Positions 6,805 to 13,898 of a stretch of DNA of 14,640 nt are shown piece after piece. Position numbers and translations under genes: made by a program. Numbering within the stretch: position 1 is the first letter of the stretch; every line of letters starts with the position of its first letter. The stretch is from Deltaproteobacteria bacterium (GTDB lineage: Bacteria; Desulfobacterota; Desulfobacteria; Desulfobacterales; SURF-7), in assembly GCA_019307665.1 (NCBI GenBank), contig JAFDJC010000041.1, forward strand, positions 1 to 14,640. The letters are read 5' to 3'. The notes under the pieces are model-generated. The model was not told the DNA's origin. It made no database searches and saw nothing but the letters and a program-made list of their open reading frames with translations.

Positions 6805-9800
6805 CTATACAGCTTCCTTTAATGAAAATATTTGAGCAAAGATCTGGTCGTTGTCAAAACCCTTCAGATGAATAGCACCTGACCGGCAGGATGCAACACA
6901 GAGGCCGCAGCCTTTGCAAAGAATTGGATTAATTTCAGCTTTTCCTGTGAACGGGCCTTTTTCTGTAAATGAAGGAGCTGAATAAGGACAGATCGACACA
7001 CAGACACCACAGGAACTGCAGATGCCGGGATCTGTTTTTGCCACAGTTCCGCTTGTATTAACGGTTTCGCTTGCCAGTAACGTGACAGCGCGTGACGATG
7101 CTGCCTGTGCCTGGGCGATCGCTTCATCGATAGGCTTAGGGTAATGGGCAAGCCCGCAGAGAAAAACACCGTCTGTAGCAAACTCAGAAGGACCGAGCTT
7201 AGCATGTTTTTCCACGAAAAAGCCGTCGGCATTAAGCGGTACTTTAAAGAAGTTAGCGAGTTTTTCATTGCGGTTCGGTATAATTGCCGATGCCAGAGTC
7301 ACAAGGTCGGTTTCTATTTCAATTGGCCTGTCAAGGACATGGTCTGTTAACTTAATGAAAATTTTGTTGTCTTTAAGATCAATCTCGGGTTTTTTGTCAA
7401 CAGAATAATGGATGAATATTACTCCGGCCTCCCTGGCTTCAGCGTATATATATTCCCTTTCACCGTAAGTTCTTATATCACGGTACAGAATGTATACGTT
7501 CATTTCAGGGTTGAGTTTTTTAAGTTCCAGAGCATTGTCGATGGAATGAGTGCAGCATACCCTTGAACAGTATGGCCGGTCGGGTTCTCTTGAACCGACG
7601 CATTGAATAAATACTGCTGAATTAAGCTCTTTAAGTTTTGGATCGTTTTCAATTAATTTTTTATCAAGTTCGAGGCTTGTAAGTATCCTTGGATCTTTCC
7701 CATAATGGTATTCATCAGGCTTATAAGCTGACGCACCCGTTGCTATGACAGCTATACCATGTTCAATCGTATCGCTTTTCCCGTTTGATGACAGGGTAGA
7801 CTCAAAGTTACCGACAAAACCATCTACATTTTCAAGCGCCGTATCCAGGTGAATGTGAACCTTATCATTATTTTCAACTTCACTTATGAGACTCGCGAGT
7901 TCTTTTTGTATATCTTCTCCCTGAAAGGTTTTATAAAGATTTTTAGCTTCCCCTCCGAGGCTTGCGCTTTTTTCCACAAGATGAACTTCATATCCCTGTC
8001 CTGCAAGGTTTTTTGCACTTGTGATACCCGATACGCCACCACCAATAACCATAGCAGTTTGATTGACCTGAAGTTCGGCTTCCTCAAGGGGCTCCATCAA
8101 GGCAACTTTTGATACAGCCATTCTCACCAAGTCTTTTGCTTTTTCGGTTGCAACTTCAGGATTGTTTTTATGAACCCAGGAATCATGATTCCTGATATTG
8201 GTCATCTCAAACAGATATTTATTCAATCCGGCGTTAACGAGAGTTTCCTGAAAGAGCGGTTCATGGGTTTTCGGTGTGCAGGCAGCGACAACGACTCTGT
8301 TCAAATTGTTGGTCTTTATGATCTGGGTCATAGCATCCTGCGTATCCTGGGAACATGAATAAAGATTGTCAGCCACATATTCCACATATGGAAGCGAGGC
8401 AGCATAATCCCTGACTCCGGGGACATCTACAACACCGGCAATATTTATACCGCATTTACATACAAACACTCCGATTCTCGGGCGTTCACCAATTACATTT
8501 GTTTCAGGAATAATTTCTTTTTCTTTGGTCTGAGAGTTCCTTGAGACGCTGAGCATTTCACCTGCAACTGCGGCAGCCGCACTTGCATCAACGACTGATT
8601 GTGGAATATCTTTTGGCCCTTGAAACGCGCCGCAGACAAAAATACCTTCCTTTGATGTTGCTACCGGATTGAAACTCGATGTCTTTGCAAAATTCCCCTT
8701 GGTAAGCTCGATATCGAGATTTTTGGCCATTTCTACTGTTTCAGGTGAAATTTCAAGTCCGATTGAAAGAACGATCATGTCGAATGTTTCGTTTATAAGA
8801 TCTCCGTTTTCAGCCACATAACGCACTTCCAGGTCATCCGAGCCGAATACAGGATTGATAGTATGTACACGGCTTCTGACAAACCGTACCCCCTCATCTT
8901 TTGCTTTATCATAAAAACGTTCAAAATCTTTGCCATGGGTTCTCATGTCCATATAAAATACGGCACAGTCCAAGTCATCGCCTGAATGTTCTTTTGCGAT
9001 GACAGCCTCTTTAATGGCATACATGCAGCAGACCGAAGAACAGTATGAATTGTCACATTTGTTCATGTCTCTTGAACCCACACATTGAAACCAGGCGATT
9101 TTTTTAGGTTCTTTATGGTCGGATGTTCTGACCAGGTGGCCCATGGTCGGGCCGGATGCGGAAAGAATTCTTTCAAATTCCATTGCCGTCATCACATTTG
9201 GATGATTTGCATAGTCATAATTGTCAAACTTGGATGGATCAAAAGGCTCAAAACCTGGAGAAAGGATAATCGATCCCACATTTAACTCAATGGTTTCATC
9301 TTCCATTGAATGATCGATGGCATCAACCATGCAGAATTCAGTACAGACCTGACATCCACCGGTTTTAAAATGCATACAGGTATCGCGATCAATGGCAGGT
9401 GTATTCGGTACAGCCTGGGCATATGGCACGTATATCGGTTTTCTGCCACTAAGCCCCATTTCGTACTCGGATGGAATGAACGTTGGGTCTTTTTTGGTAA
9501 TTTCTTTTCTAATCTTTTCAATAGTAATGTGCCCGGTGGGACAAACAGAAGCACATGCACCGCACGCCATGCAGATATCGGTTTGAACATGGAATGGCGT
9601 ATCGACTTTAATATCCACGCCTCGTCCTGTAAGGCTTATGGCATTATTGCCCATCTTTTCGCAAATGCGGGTACATAGACCGCAGAGAATACAGTCATCA
9701 TCTCCTTTTGGAAAGCGTGGTTCATCGATTCCGTATTTTTCAGCAAGATCTTTTAAAAGCGGTACTTCAGGGCAGCGCGCCAGAAGCATTTCAACAATCA

Positions 9801-10059
9801 GTTTTCGACCTTCGTGAACCGTTTCGGTGTCGGTATTGATTTCCATCCCTTCCCAAATGGGATAGTTGCACGCAGTTACAAATTTTTTCCTTCTGCCGTC
9901 AAACATTTCAACTGTGCATATGCGGCACATACCGGCAGGATCGAGTGCTTTATGATGACACAGGGTGGGAATTTTAACCCCGTATTTTTCAGCAACATGA
10001 ATTATATATTGTCCTTCTTCTCCCTGAACTTCTTTACCATTAAGCTTGAAAGTGACCAT
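6805..10059 (-). CDS. Fusion: NuoG-type N-terminus + HdrA C-terminal part + complete second HdrA
   Basis: 1084 residues. (1) 1-80: NuoG-like [2Fe-2S] domain, C34, C45, C48, C64. (2) 120-180: two [4Fe-4S] motifs, C123/C126/C129/C133 and C163/C166/C169/C173; the His/Cys N5-type cluster of true NuoG is missing. (3) 195-505: HdrA sequence that starts where the 12547-12933 product ends, at GLSGRKPIYVPYAQAVPN, with C228/C236/C239/C243 and the CVGSRD...YCSSVCC cluster, but no GxGxxG of its own. (4) 527-1084: a full HdrA, with N-terminal domain GVFVCKCGINI, Rossmann motif VIGGGVSG (671-678), CVGSRE...YCSRVCC, and two C-terminal ferredoxin motifs (C1014-C1024, C1048-C1058). It is the likely core of a cytoplasmic flavin-based electron-bifurcating complex, linking NuoEF to MvhD. 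AAGGA lies before ATG. Confidence 0.93.
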   Translation of the reverse strand: MVTFKLNGKEVQGEEGQYIIHVAEKYGVKIPTLCHHKALDPAGMCRICTVEMFDGRRKKFVTACNYPIWEGMEINTDTETVHEGRKLIVEMLLARCPEVPLLKDLAEKYGIDEPRFPKGDDDCILCGLCTRICEKMGNNAISLTGRGVDIKVDTPFHVQTDICMACGACASVCPTGHITIEKIRKEITKKDPTFIPSEYEMGLSGRKPIYVPYAQAVPNTPAIDRDTCMHFKTGGCQVCTEFCMVDAIDHSMEDETIELNVGSIILSPGFEPFDPSKFDNYDYANHPNVMTAMEFERILSASGPTMGHLVRTSDHKEPKKIAWFQCVGSRDMNKCDNSYCSSVCCMYAIKEAVIAKEHSGDDLDCAVFYMDMRTHGKDFERFYDKAKDEGVRFVRSRVHTINPVFGSDDLEVRYVAENGDLINETFDMIVLSIGLEISPETVEMAKNLDIELTKGNFAKTSSFNPVATSKEGIFVCGAFQGPKDIPQSVVDASAAAAVAGEMLSVSRNSQTKEKEIIPETNVIGERPRIGVFVCKCGINIAGVVDVPGVRDYAASLPYVEYVADNLYSCSQDTQDAMTQIIKTNNLNRVVVAACTPKTHEPLFQETLVNAGLNKYLFEMTNIRNHDSWVHKNNPEVATEKAKDLVRMAVSKVALMEPLEEAELQVNQTAMVIGGGVSGITSAKNLAGQGYEVHLVEKSASLGGEAKNLYKTFQGEDIQKELASLISEVENNDKVHIHLDTALENVDGFVGNFESTLSSNGKSDTIEHGIAVIATGASAYKPDEYHYGKDPRILTSLELDKKLIENDPKLKELNSAVFIQCVGSREPDRPYCSRVCCTHSIDNALELKKLNPEMNVYILYRDIRTYGEREYIYAEAREAGVIFIHYSVDKKPEIDLKDNKIFIKLTDHVLDRPIEIETDLVTLASAIIPNRNEKLANFFKVPLNADGFFVEKHAKLGPSEFATDGVFLCGLAHYPKPIDEAIAQAQAASSRAVTLLASETVNTSGTVAKTDPGICSSCGVCVSICPYSAPSFTEKGPFTGKAEINPILCKGCGLCVASCRSGAIHLKGFDNDQIFAQIFSLKEAV

Positions 10060-10077
10060 AAATATTATTCCTTATGA

Positions 10078-11985
10078 TTATTTGATAACGATTGCGCCAA
10101 ATTTACATGCATCGTAACAAATTCCGCATTTAATACATTTATCCTGATCCAGTTGGTGAGGTTTTTTCTTTTCGCCTGTAATTGCATCCTCCGGGCACTT
10201 GCGGGCACAAACACGACATCCGGTACATGCCTCTTCATCGATTTCATAATGGAAAAGGTTTTTGCAGACGCCTGAAGAACATTTTTTGTCCTTAATGTGA
10301 GCTTCATATTCATCACGGAAATAGTGGATCGTGGTTAGAACAGGATTTGGGGCCGATGTTCCCAATCCGCAAAGAGAAAATTTTTGAATCATCGCTCCCA
10401 GTTCTTCAAGAAGCTCTATGTCACCTTCCTTTCCGTTGCCTTCACATATTGCGGTGAGAATATCGAGTGACTGTTTGATTCCTTCACGGCAAGGATTGCA
10501 TTGGCCACATGATTCCTCCGTAAGGAAATCAAGGAAATAACGCGCTACATCCACCATGCATGTGTCCTGATCCATGACGATCATGCCGCCGGAGCCCATA
10601 ATGGAACCAACTTCGGCAAGACTTTGATAATCAACAGGAATTTCCATGAGTTTTTCCGGAATGCAGCCTCCGGATGGTCCACCGGTCTGTACTGCCTTGA
10701 ATTTTTTCTTTTTAGGTACACCGCCGCCCATGTTAAACACTATTTCTTTTAAAGAGATGCCCATTGGCACCTCAATAAGGCCTGTATTTTTAATTTTGCC
10801 GACCAGGCTGAAAGCCTTGGTGCCCTTGCTGTTTGGCGTACCCATGCCTGCATGCCAGTCCGCCCCTTTCAGGATAATAGCCGGTACATTAGCAAAAGTT
10901 TCCACGTTATTAAGATTTGACGGGTTTTCACGGAAGCCTTTTTCAACCGTATGGACGTATTTCGCTCTCGGCCTTCCTACATTTCCTTCAAGAGATGCCA
11001 TGAGCGCAGTAGACTCGCCGCATACAAAGGCGCCTGCTCCGGTTGATATCTTTATTTCAAATGAAAAATCCGTTCCCGCGATATTTTTTCCAAGCAGACC
11101 GTATTCTGTAGCCTGTTTTATTGCATTGACAAGACGCTTGACCGCCAGCGGATATTCATTGCGGACATAAATAAAGCCTGTGTTTGATCCAATAGCCAAA
11201 CCGGCAATAAGCATTCCTTCCAAAACCGTATGAGGATCACCTTCAAGAATGCTGCGGTCCATGTAGGCCCCGGGGTCGCCCTCATCGGCATTGCAGATAA
11301 TATATCTATCGCCGTGATGTTTGGCACATGTTTCCCATTTTATGCCTGTAGGGAATCCACCACCACCGCGACCTCTTAATCCTGATTCCTTGATAGTTTT
11401 GATGATATTTTTTGGCTTATTTTCATCAATTGATTTTAAGAAAGCCAGATAGCCTTTTTTTGCAATATATTCTTCTATTTTGTCAGGATCAATGTATCCG
11501 CAATTTCTAAGGGCGATTTTGACTTGTCCTTTGTAAAACGGGATATCTTCTAAAAACGAAATGCTTTCAACAGGTTCAAATTCATCAATCGGGTTGGGGT
11601 AGTCGTCTTCAAGTAATGAGCGAGGGTCTTTTATTTGTCCAAGAATGAGTTTTTTGTTTTTTTCAAAATCATTTTCCATGTATTCATCAATAACATCAAC
11701 TATTTTATCCTTAGTTAAATGTCTATACATGATGCGTGGTTTCTTCTTGGAAAGAATTTCCACTAGAGGTTCTTCTTCACAAAATCCTATACATCCTGTT
11801 TGACATATTTGTATATTTTTATTGCCGGAAAATGCTTTTTGAGCTTCTTCAAAGGAATCCATGGCACCGGCAGCAATACCACATGATGCCATTCCAATGT
11901 TAACCTTAATAAAATCAGGATTGTACAGTTTTTGCCTATATTCTTTTGTTATTTTTTCTAAGTCTTTCACAGACTGGATTTTCAT
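10078..11985 (-). CDS. NuoF/HndC/BamH-like NAD(P)H-binding flavoprotein
   Basis: 635 residues with the extended layout of soluble NuoF relatives. A thioredoxin-like [2Fe-2S] domain (C35, C61, C65, C69) comes first. The FMN/NADH-binding core follows (RGRGGGGFPTG at 204-214; CNADEGDPGAYMDR at 231-244), then an SLBB region and the NuoF [4Fe-4S] site (C493, C496, C499, C539). The C-terminal ferredoxin domain has C587/C590/C593/C597 and C617/C620/C623/C627. It should oxidise or reduce NAD(P)H on FMN and split electrons between NuoE and the NuoG-type domain of the next gene. No membrane Nuo subunits are present, so it works as a soluble module. AGAGG lies before ATG 11985. The nearest analogues I know are HndC-type hydrogenase subunits and BamH. 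Confidence 0.93.
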   Translation of the reverse strand: MKIQSVKDLEKITKEYRQKLYNPDFIKVNIGMASCGIAAGAMDSFEEAQKAFSGNKNIQICQTGCIGFCEEEPLVEILSKKKPRIMYRHLTKDKIVDVIDEYMENDFEKNKKLILGQIKDPRSLLEDDYPNPIDEFEPVESISFLEDIPFYKGQVKIALRNCGYIDPDKIEEYIAKKGYLAFLKSIDENKPKNIIKTIKESGLRGRGGGGFPTGIKWETCAKHHGDRYIICNADEGDPGAYMDRSILEGDPHTVLEGMLIAGLAIGSNTGFIYVRNEYPLAVKRLVNAIKQATEYGLLGKNIAGTDFSFEIKISTGAGAFVCGESTALMASLEGNVGRPRAKYVHTVEKGFRENPSNLNNVETFANVPAIILKGADWHAGMGTPNSKGTKAFSLVGKIKNTGLIEVPMGISLKEIVFNMGGGVPKKKKFKAVQTGGPSGGCIPEKLMEIPVDYQSLAEVGSIMGSGGMIVMDQDTCMVDVARYFLDFLTEESCGQCNPCREGIKQSLDILTAICEGNGKEGDIELLEELGAMIQKFSLCGLGTSAPNPVLTTIHYFRDEYEAHIKDKKCSSGVCKNLFHYEIDEEACTGCRVCARKCPEDAITGEKKKPHQLDQDKCIKCGICYDACKFGAIVIK

Positions 11986-12004
11986 AATCAGTGCCTCTTA
12001 ATTT

Positions 12005-12502
12005 TTATTCGTATTGATCCAAAACTGTTTTGACTTCATCCGACATAATCCGGCCGTGCGTATCTTCATTGACTTTAATGACCGGTCCGAGACTGCAACA
12101 GCCTATACAGCGAACAGATTCCAGGGTAAATTTCTTGTCTTCGGTTGTTTCACCATCTTTAATATTTAATGTTTCTTCAATTCTTTCCCGTACACGTTCT
12201 CCACCTCTGACATGGCAGGCCGTACCAAGACAGATGGAAATAATGTTTCTACCCCTTGGTTCAAGGCTGAAGGTACTGTAAAAAGTCCCTACGCCGTAAA
12301 TTTTGCTGTAAGGCACACCAAGTTTTTCAGCAAGATATGAAAGTGCAGGTTTGGGAATATAGTTGTAACGACGTTGAATAGACTGGAGGATCATGATAAG
12401 GTTCTCCTTGTCATTATTAAAATCCTTATCGATAATCTGATCCAGCTCCATATAATCGATTTCTTCAGGCTCTTCATTTTGTAGCAGTTTAGCTTCACTC
12501 AT
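12005..12502 (-). CDS. NuoE/HndA/BamG-like [2Fe-2S] subunit
   Basis: 165 residues with the thioredoxin-like NuoE fold. An N-terminal helical part (LQSIQRRYNYIPKPALSYLA, then VGTFYSTF) is followed by the [2Fe-2S] ligands C91, C96 (CLGTAC), C132 and C136 (CIGCC). It is the 24-kDa-type partner of the NuoF homologue encoded 19 nt downstream. The start is ATG 12502 with GGGAG 8 nt upstream; an in-frame TTG at 12517 overlaps that ribosome binding site and is rejected. The gene stands between the two parts of HdrA, 44 nt after the HdrA N-terminal gene. Confidence 0.93.
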   Translation of the reverse strand: MSEAKLLQNEEPEEIDYMELDQIIDKDFNNDKENLIMILQSIQRRYNYIPKPALSYLAEKLGVPYSKIYGVGTFYSTFSLEPRGRNIISICLGTACHVRGGERVRERIEETLNIKDGETTEDKKFTLESVRCIGCCSLGPVIKVNEDTHGRIMSDEVKTVLDQYE

Positions 12503-12546
12503 CTGCAAATCTCCCAAATAAAAAATATTACATATTCTAAAGAAGG

Positions 12547-12933
12547 TTACGCTGCAGAAACCTGTTGTGTTACCGGGCAGTTTTCAACACAGGCGCCGCA
12601 TCCGGTGCAAAGATCCATATTTATGCTGCGCGCACGTTTTTTGACCTTTACTTTAAAATTACCTGGCGATCCTTCTACAGTTTCAATGTCGGAATAAGTT
12701 ATCAGTTCTATGTTCAAGTGCCGGCCGACCTCGACCAGTGTTGGTGAGATAATTCACATGGCACAGTCATTGGTGGGAAATGTCTTGTCAAGTTGAGACA
12801 TCACGCCGCCAATGGAAGGTGTTTTTTCGAGAAGGTAGACATAGTATCCCGAGTTTGCCAGATCCAGTGCCGATTGCATCCCTGCAATTCCGCCGCCGAC
12901 AACTAATACTGATCCTACAACATCCTTAGGCAT
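12547..12933 (-). CDS. hdrA: HdrA N-terminal FAD module as a separate selenoprotein (UGA at 12754-12756)
   Basis: 128 residues when UGA 12756-12754 is read as Sec60. It contains the HdrA Rossmann motif (VVGGGIAG, 11-18), E36, KTPSIGG, KTFPTNDCAM-Sec, then PTLVEVGRHLNIELITY, a short linker, and one ferredoxin motif C109/C112/C115/C119 (CTGCGACVENCPV). It ends seven residues later. Methanogen and bacterial HdrA have DCSxC here, so Sec replaces a conserved Cys; Sec-containing HdrA is known in some methanogens. A normal HdrA would continue for several hundred residues; that continuation is found in the fusion gene at 6805-10059. AGGAG precedes ATG 12933, so this is an expressed first gene rather than debris. 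FAD binding would need both products to meet. It could instead be a decaying remnant, but the intact UGA, hairpin and ribosome binding site argue against this. Confidence 0.88.
12721..12738 (-). promoter_or_regulatory. Bacterial SECIS-like stem-loop in the HdrA N-terminal gene
   Basis: On the coding strand CTGGTCG-AGGT-CGGCCGG folds as a 7-bp stem (with U-G pairs) and an AGGU loop, starting 15 nt after the UGA. A GGU apical loop about 22 nt past the UGA is typical of bacterial SECIS elements such as that of fdhF. The spacing is nearly the same as for the mvhD hairpin. Confidence 0.72.
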
Positions 12934-12969
12934 AGTATTTTCTCCTGGTTGATAAAAAACATAAAAAAC

Positions 12970-13004
12970 GCCTGAATTTATTGCCAAATTTAATAAATTC
13001 AGGC
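12970..13004 (-). terminator. Terminator-like hairpin in the leader of the Hdr/Nuo/Flx operon
   Basis: A perfect 13-bp inverted repeat, GCCTGAATTTATT (12970-12982) and AATAAATTCAGGC (12992-13004), with a 9-nt loop. On the minus strand it is followed by GTTTTTT and a second T-run. It lies 99 nt after the relE stop and 37 nt before the hdrA ATG, downstream of a probable operon promoter. It may end relE transcripts, act as an attenuator for the operon, or both. Confidence 0.75.
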
Positions 13005-13022
13005 AAGATTAAGCAAATGATA

Positions 13023-13051
13023 TAGATATATTGAATGAATACACTTGTCAA
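13023..13051 (-). promoter_or_regulatory. Probable promoter of the Hdr/Nuo/Flx operon
   Basis: TTGACA (complement of 13046-13051) with TATCTA at 17-nt spacing (13023-13028) or TATATC at 15-nt spacing (13025-13030), in an A/T-rich stretch. Transcription would start near 13016, about 12 nt before the terminator-like hairpin, giving a leader of about 83 nt. The -35 is perfect, the -10 only fair. Confidence 0.5.
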
Positions 13052-13103
13052 TAGGATTTCAGAATGAATTTTAAAAAAACAGTGGAAGAAATTGAAATAA
13101 TAG

Positions 13104-13391
13104 TTATAATTTCCGGTTTACCCGGGTTAGGAGTTCGTAAATCGTGTCCCTTCGGCCCACGCTTATGACATAAATTGTTATTTCTGATTCATTGACAACA
13201 TAAGCTAATCTGTAACCCACTGATCTTAGCTTAATCTTGTACAGATCTTTATAGCCCTTTAATTTAGCTGATTCCACATACGGATTTTCAAGGCGCTTTA
13301 TCAAATGTTTTTTAAATTGTTTTTTTATAAAAGGATCAAGCTTTTTCCATTCTTTGAATGCACTTTTGAAATATTTAAGCTTATAGCTCAT
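13104..13391 (-). CDS. relE: RelE-family mRNA interferase toxin
   Basis: 95 residues, the normal RelE length. The segment YKIKLRSVGYRL is very close to the E. coli RelE active-site region, with K52, K54 and R61, then R81 and Y85 near the positions used for ribosome-dependent mRNA cleavage. As a type II toxin it would stop translation unless bound by its antitoxin. It overlaps the antitoxin gene by 11 nt, as is usual for such pairs. All catalytic-type residues are kept, so it is probably active. It lies immediately upstream of, and in the same direction as, the large redox operon, with a terminator-like hairpin between. Confidence 0.88.
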   Translation of the reverse strand: MSYKLKYFKSAFKEWKKLDPFIKKQFKKHLIKRLENPYVESAKLKGYKDLYKIKLRSVGYRLAYVVNESEITIYVISVGRRDTIYELLTRVNRKL

Positions 13392-13635
13392 CGATATTTA
13401 TCTCTATTGCATCATCCATTTCATGTTTACGCTCTTCAAATATTTTTCCAAGCTCTATGTCCTCAGCAATCTCTAAAAGCCGTTCATAAATTTCAGGTGA
13501 GACGATATATGCGGTTGTTTTATTGCGGTTCAAAAGTGCAATGGATTCACCGTGTGCAGCATCAATAAGAGCTTGCGGATTTTTTTTAAACTCTGAGATG
13601 CTTGCAGTTTTTCCGGCATGGATTGTTTCAAGCAT
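13381..13635 (-). CDS. Phd/YefM-type antitoxin of the RelE pair
   Basis: 84 residues. The N-terminal MLETIHAGKTASISEFKKNP fits the Phd/YefM DNA-binding dimer domain, followed by SIALLNRNKTTAYIVSPEIYE. The C-terminal acidic helix (EERKHEMDDAIEINIDEL) should wrap the toxin. It has a strong ribosome binding site (GGAGGG) before ATG 13635. It precedes the toxin and overlaps it, so antitoxin is made first. It probably represses its own promoter through the repeats upstream. Confidence 0.85.
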   Translation of the reverse strand: MLETIHAGKTASISEFKKNPQALIDAAHGESIALLNRNKTTAYIVSPEIYERLLEIAEDIELGKIFEERKHEMDDAIEINIDEL

Positions 13636-13665
13636 TTATACACCCTCCATATTTTATTTGTATCA

Positions 13666-13707
13666 TTAATAGCTCTCTTAATAGCACTTTTGCCGGTATC
13701 TTGTCAA
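13666..13707 (-). promoter_or_regulatory. Toxin-antitoxin promoter with repeated operator
   Basis: TTGACA (complement of 13702-13707) and TATTAA (complement of 13678-13683) at 18-nt spacing. The 8-nt word GCTATTAA occurs twice, 12 bp apart (13678-13685 and 13666-13673); one copy covers the -10 box. Such repeats at the -10 fit autorepression by the antitoxin. Confidence 0.5.
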
Positions 13708-13854
13708 GGCCTTCGGGGACTGGACTTTCCGCGAAATTTTTTCAACTTATAATTATGTATGATCGAACACATTTATGGATGGTCATTTTCACCTGACGGG
13801 TTTCCATATCTTAAAAGAAAATCGCGGGTGACATCGGCTCAAAAATGATATGAT

Positions 13855-13885
13855 CCTTCCCGGGCCTCTGAAAGGGCCGGGAAGG
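13855..13885 (-). terminator. Hairpin downstream of the response-regulator gene
   Basis: CCTTCCCGG (13855-13863) pairs with CCGGGAAGG (13877-13885), a G/G mismatch follows, then CCT/AGG closes a 5-nt loop: a strong G/C-rich stem 13 nt past the stop codon. On the minus strand a TTTTT run comes about 9 nt after the stem, so termination efficiency is uncertain. The rest of 13686-13898 holds no gene that I can support. Confidence 0.6.
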
Positions 13886-13898
13886 CAGATGGACTGCA

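Noticed and set aside
12547..12933. HdrA N-terminal gene as a simple pseudogene with a nonsense mutation
   Set aside because: The UGA sits on a Cys known to be Sec in some HdrA proteins, a GGU-loop hairpin follows at the right distance, the reading frame stays homologous beyond it, and a good ribosome binding site is present.
13686..13898. A small gene in the gap between the antitoxin and the response regulator
   Set aside because: No frame with a ribosome binding site or recognisable protein; apart from the promoter and hairpin I see nothing there.
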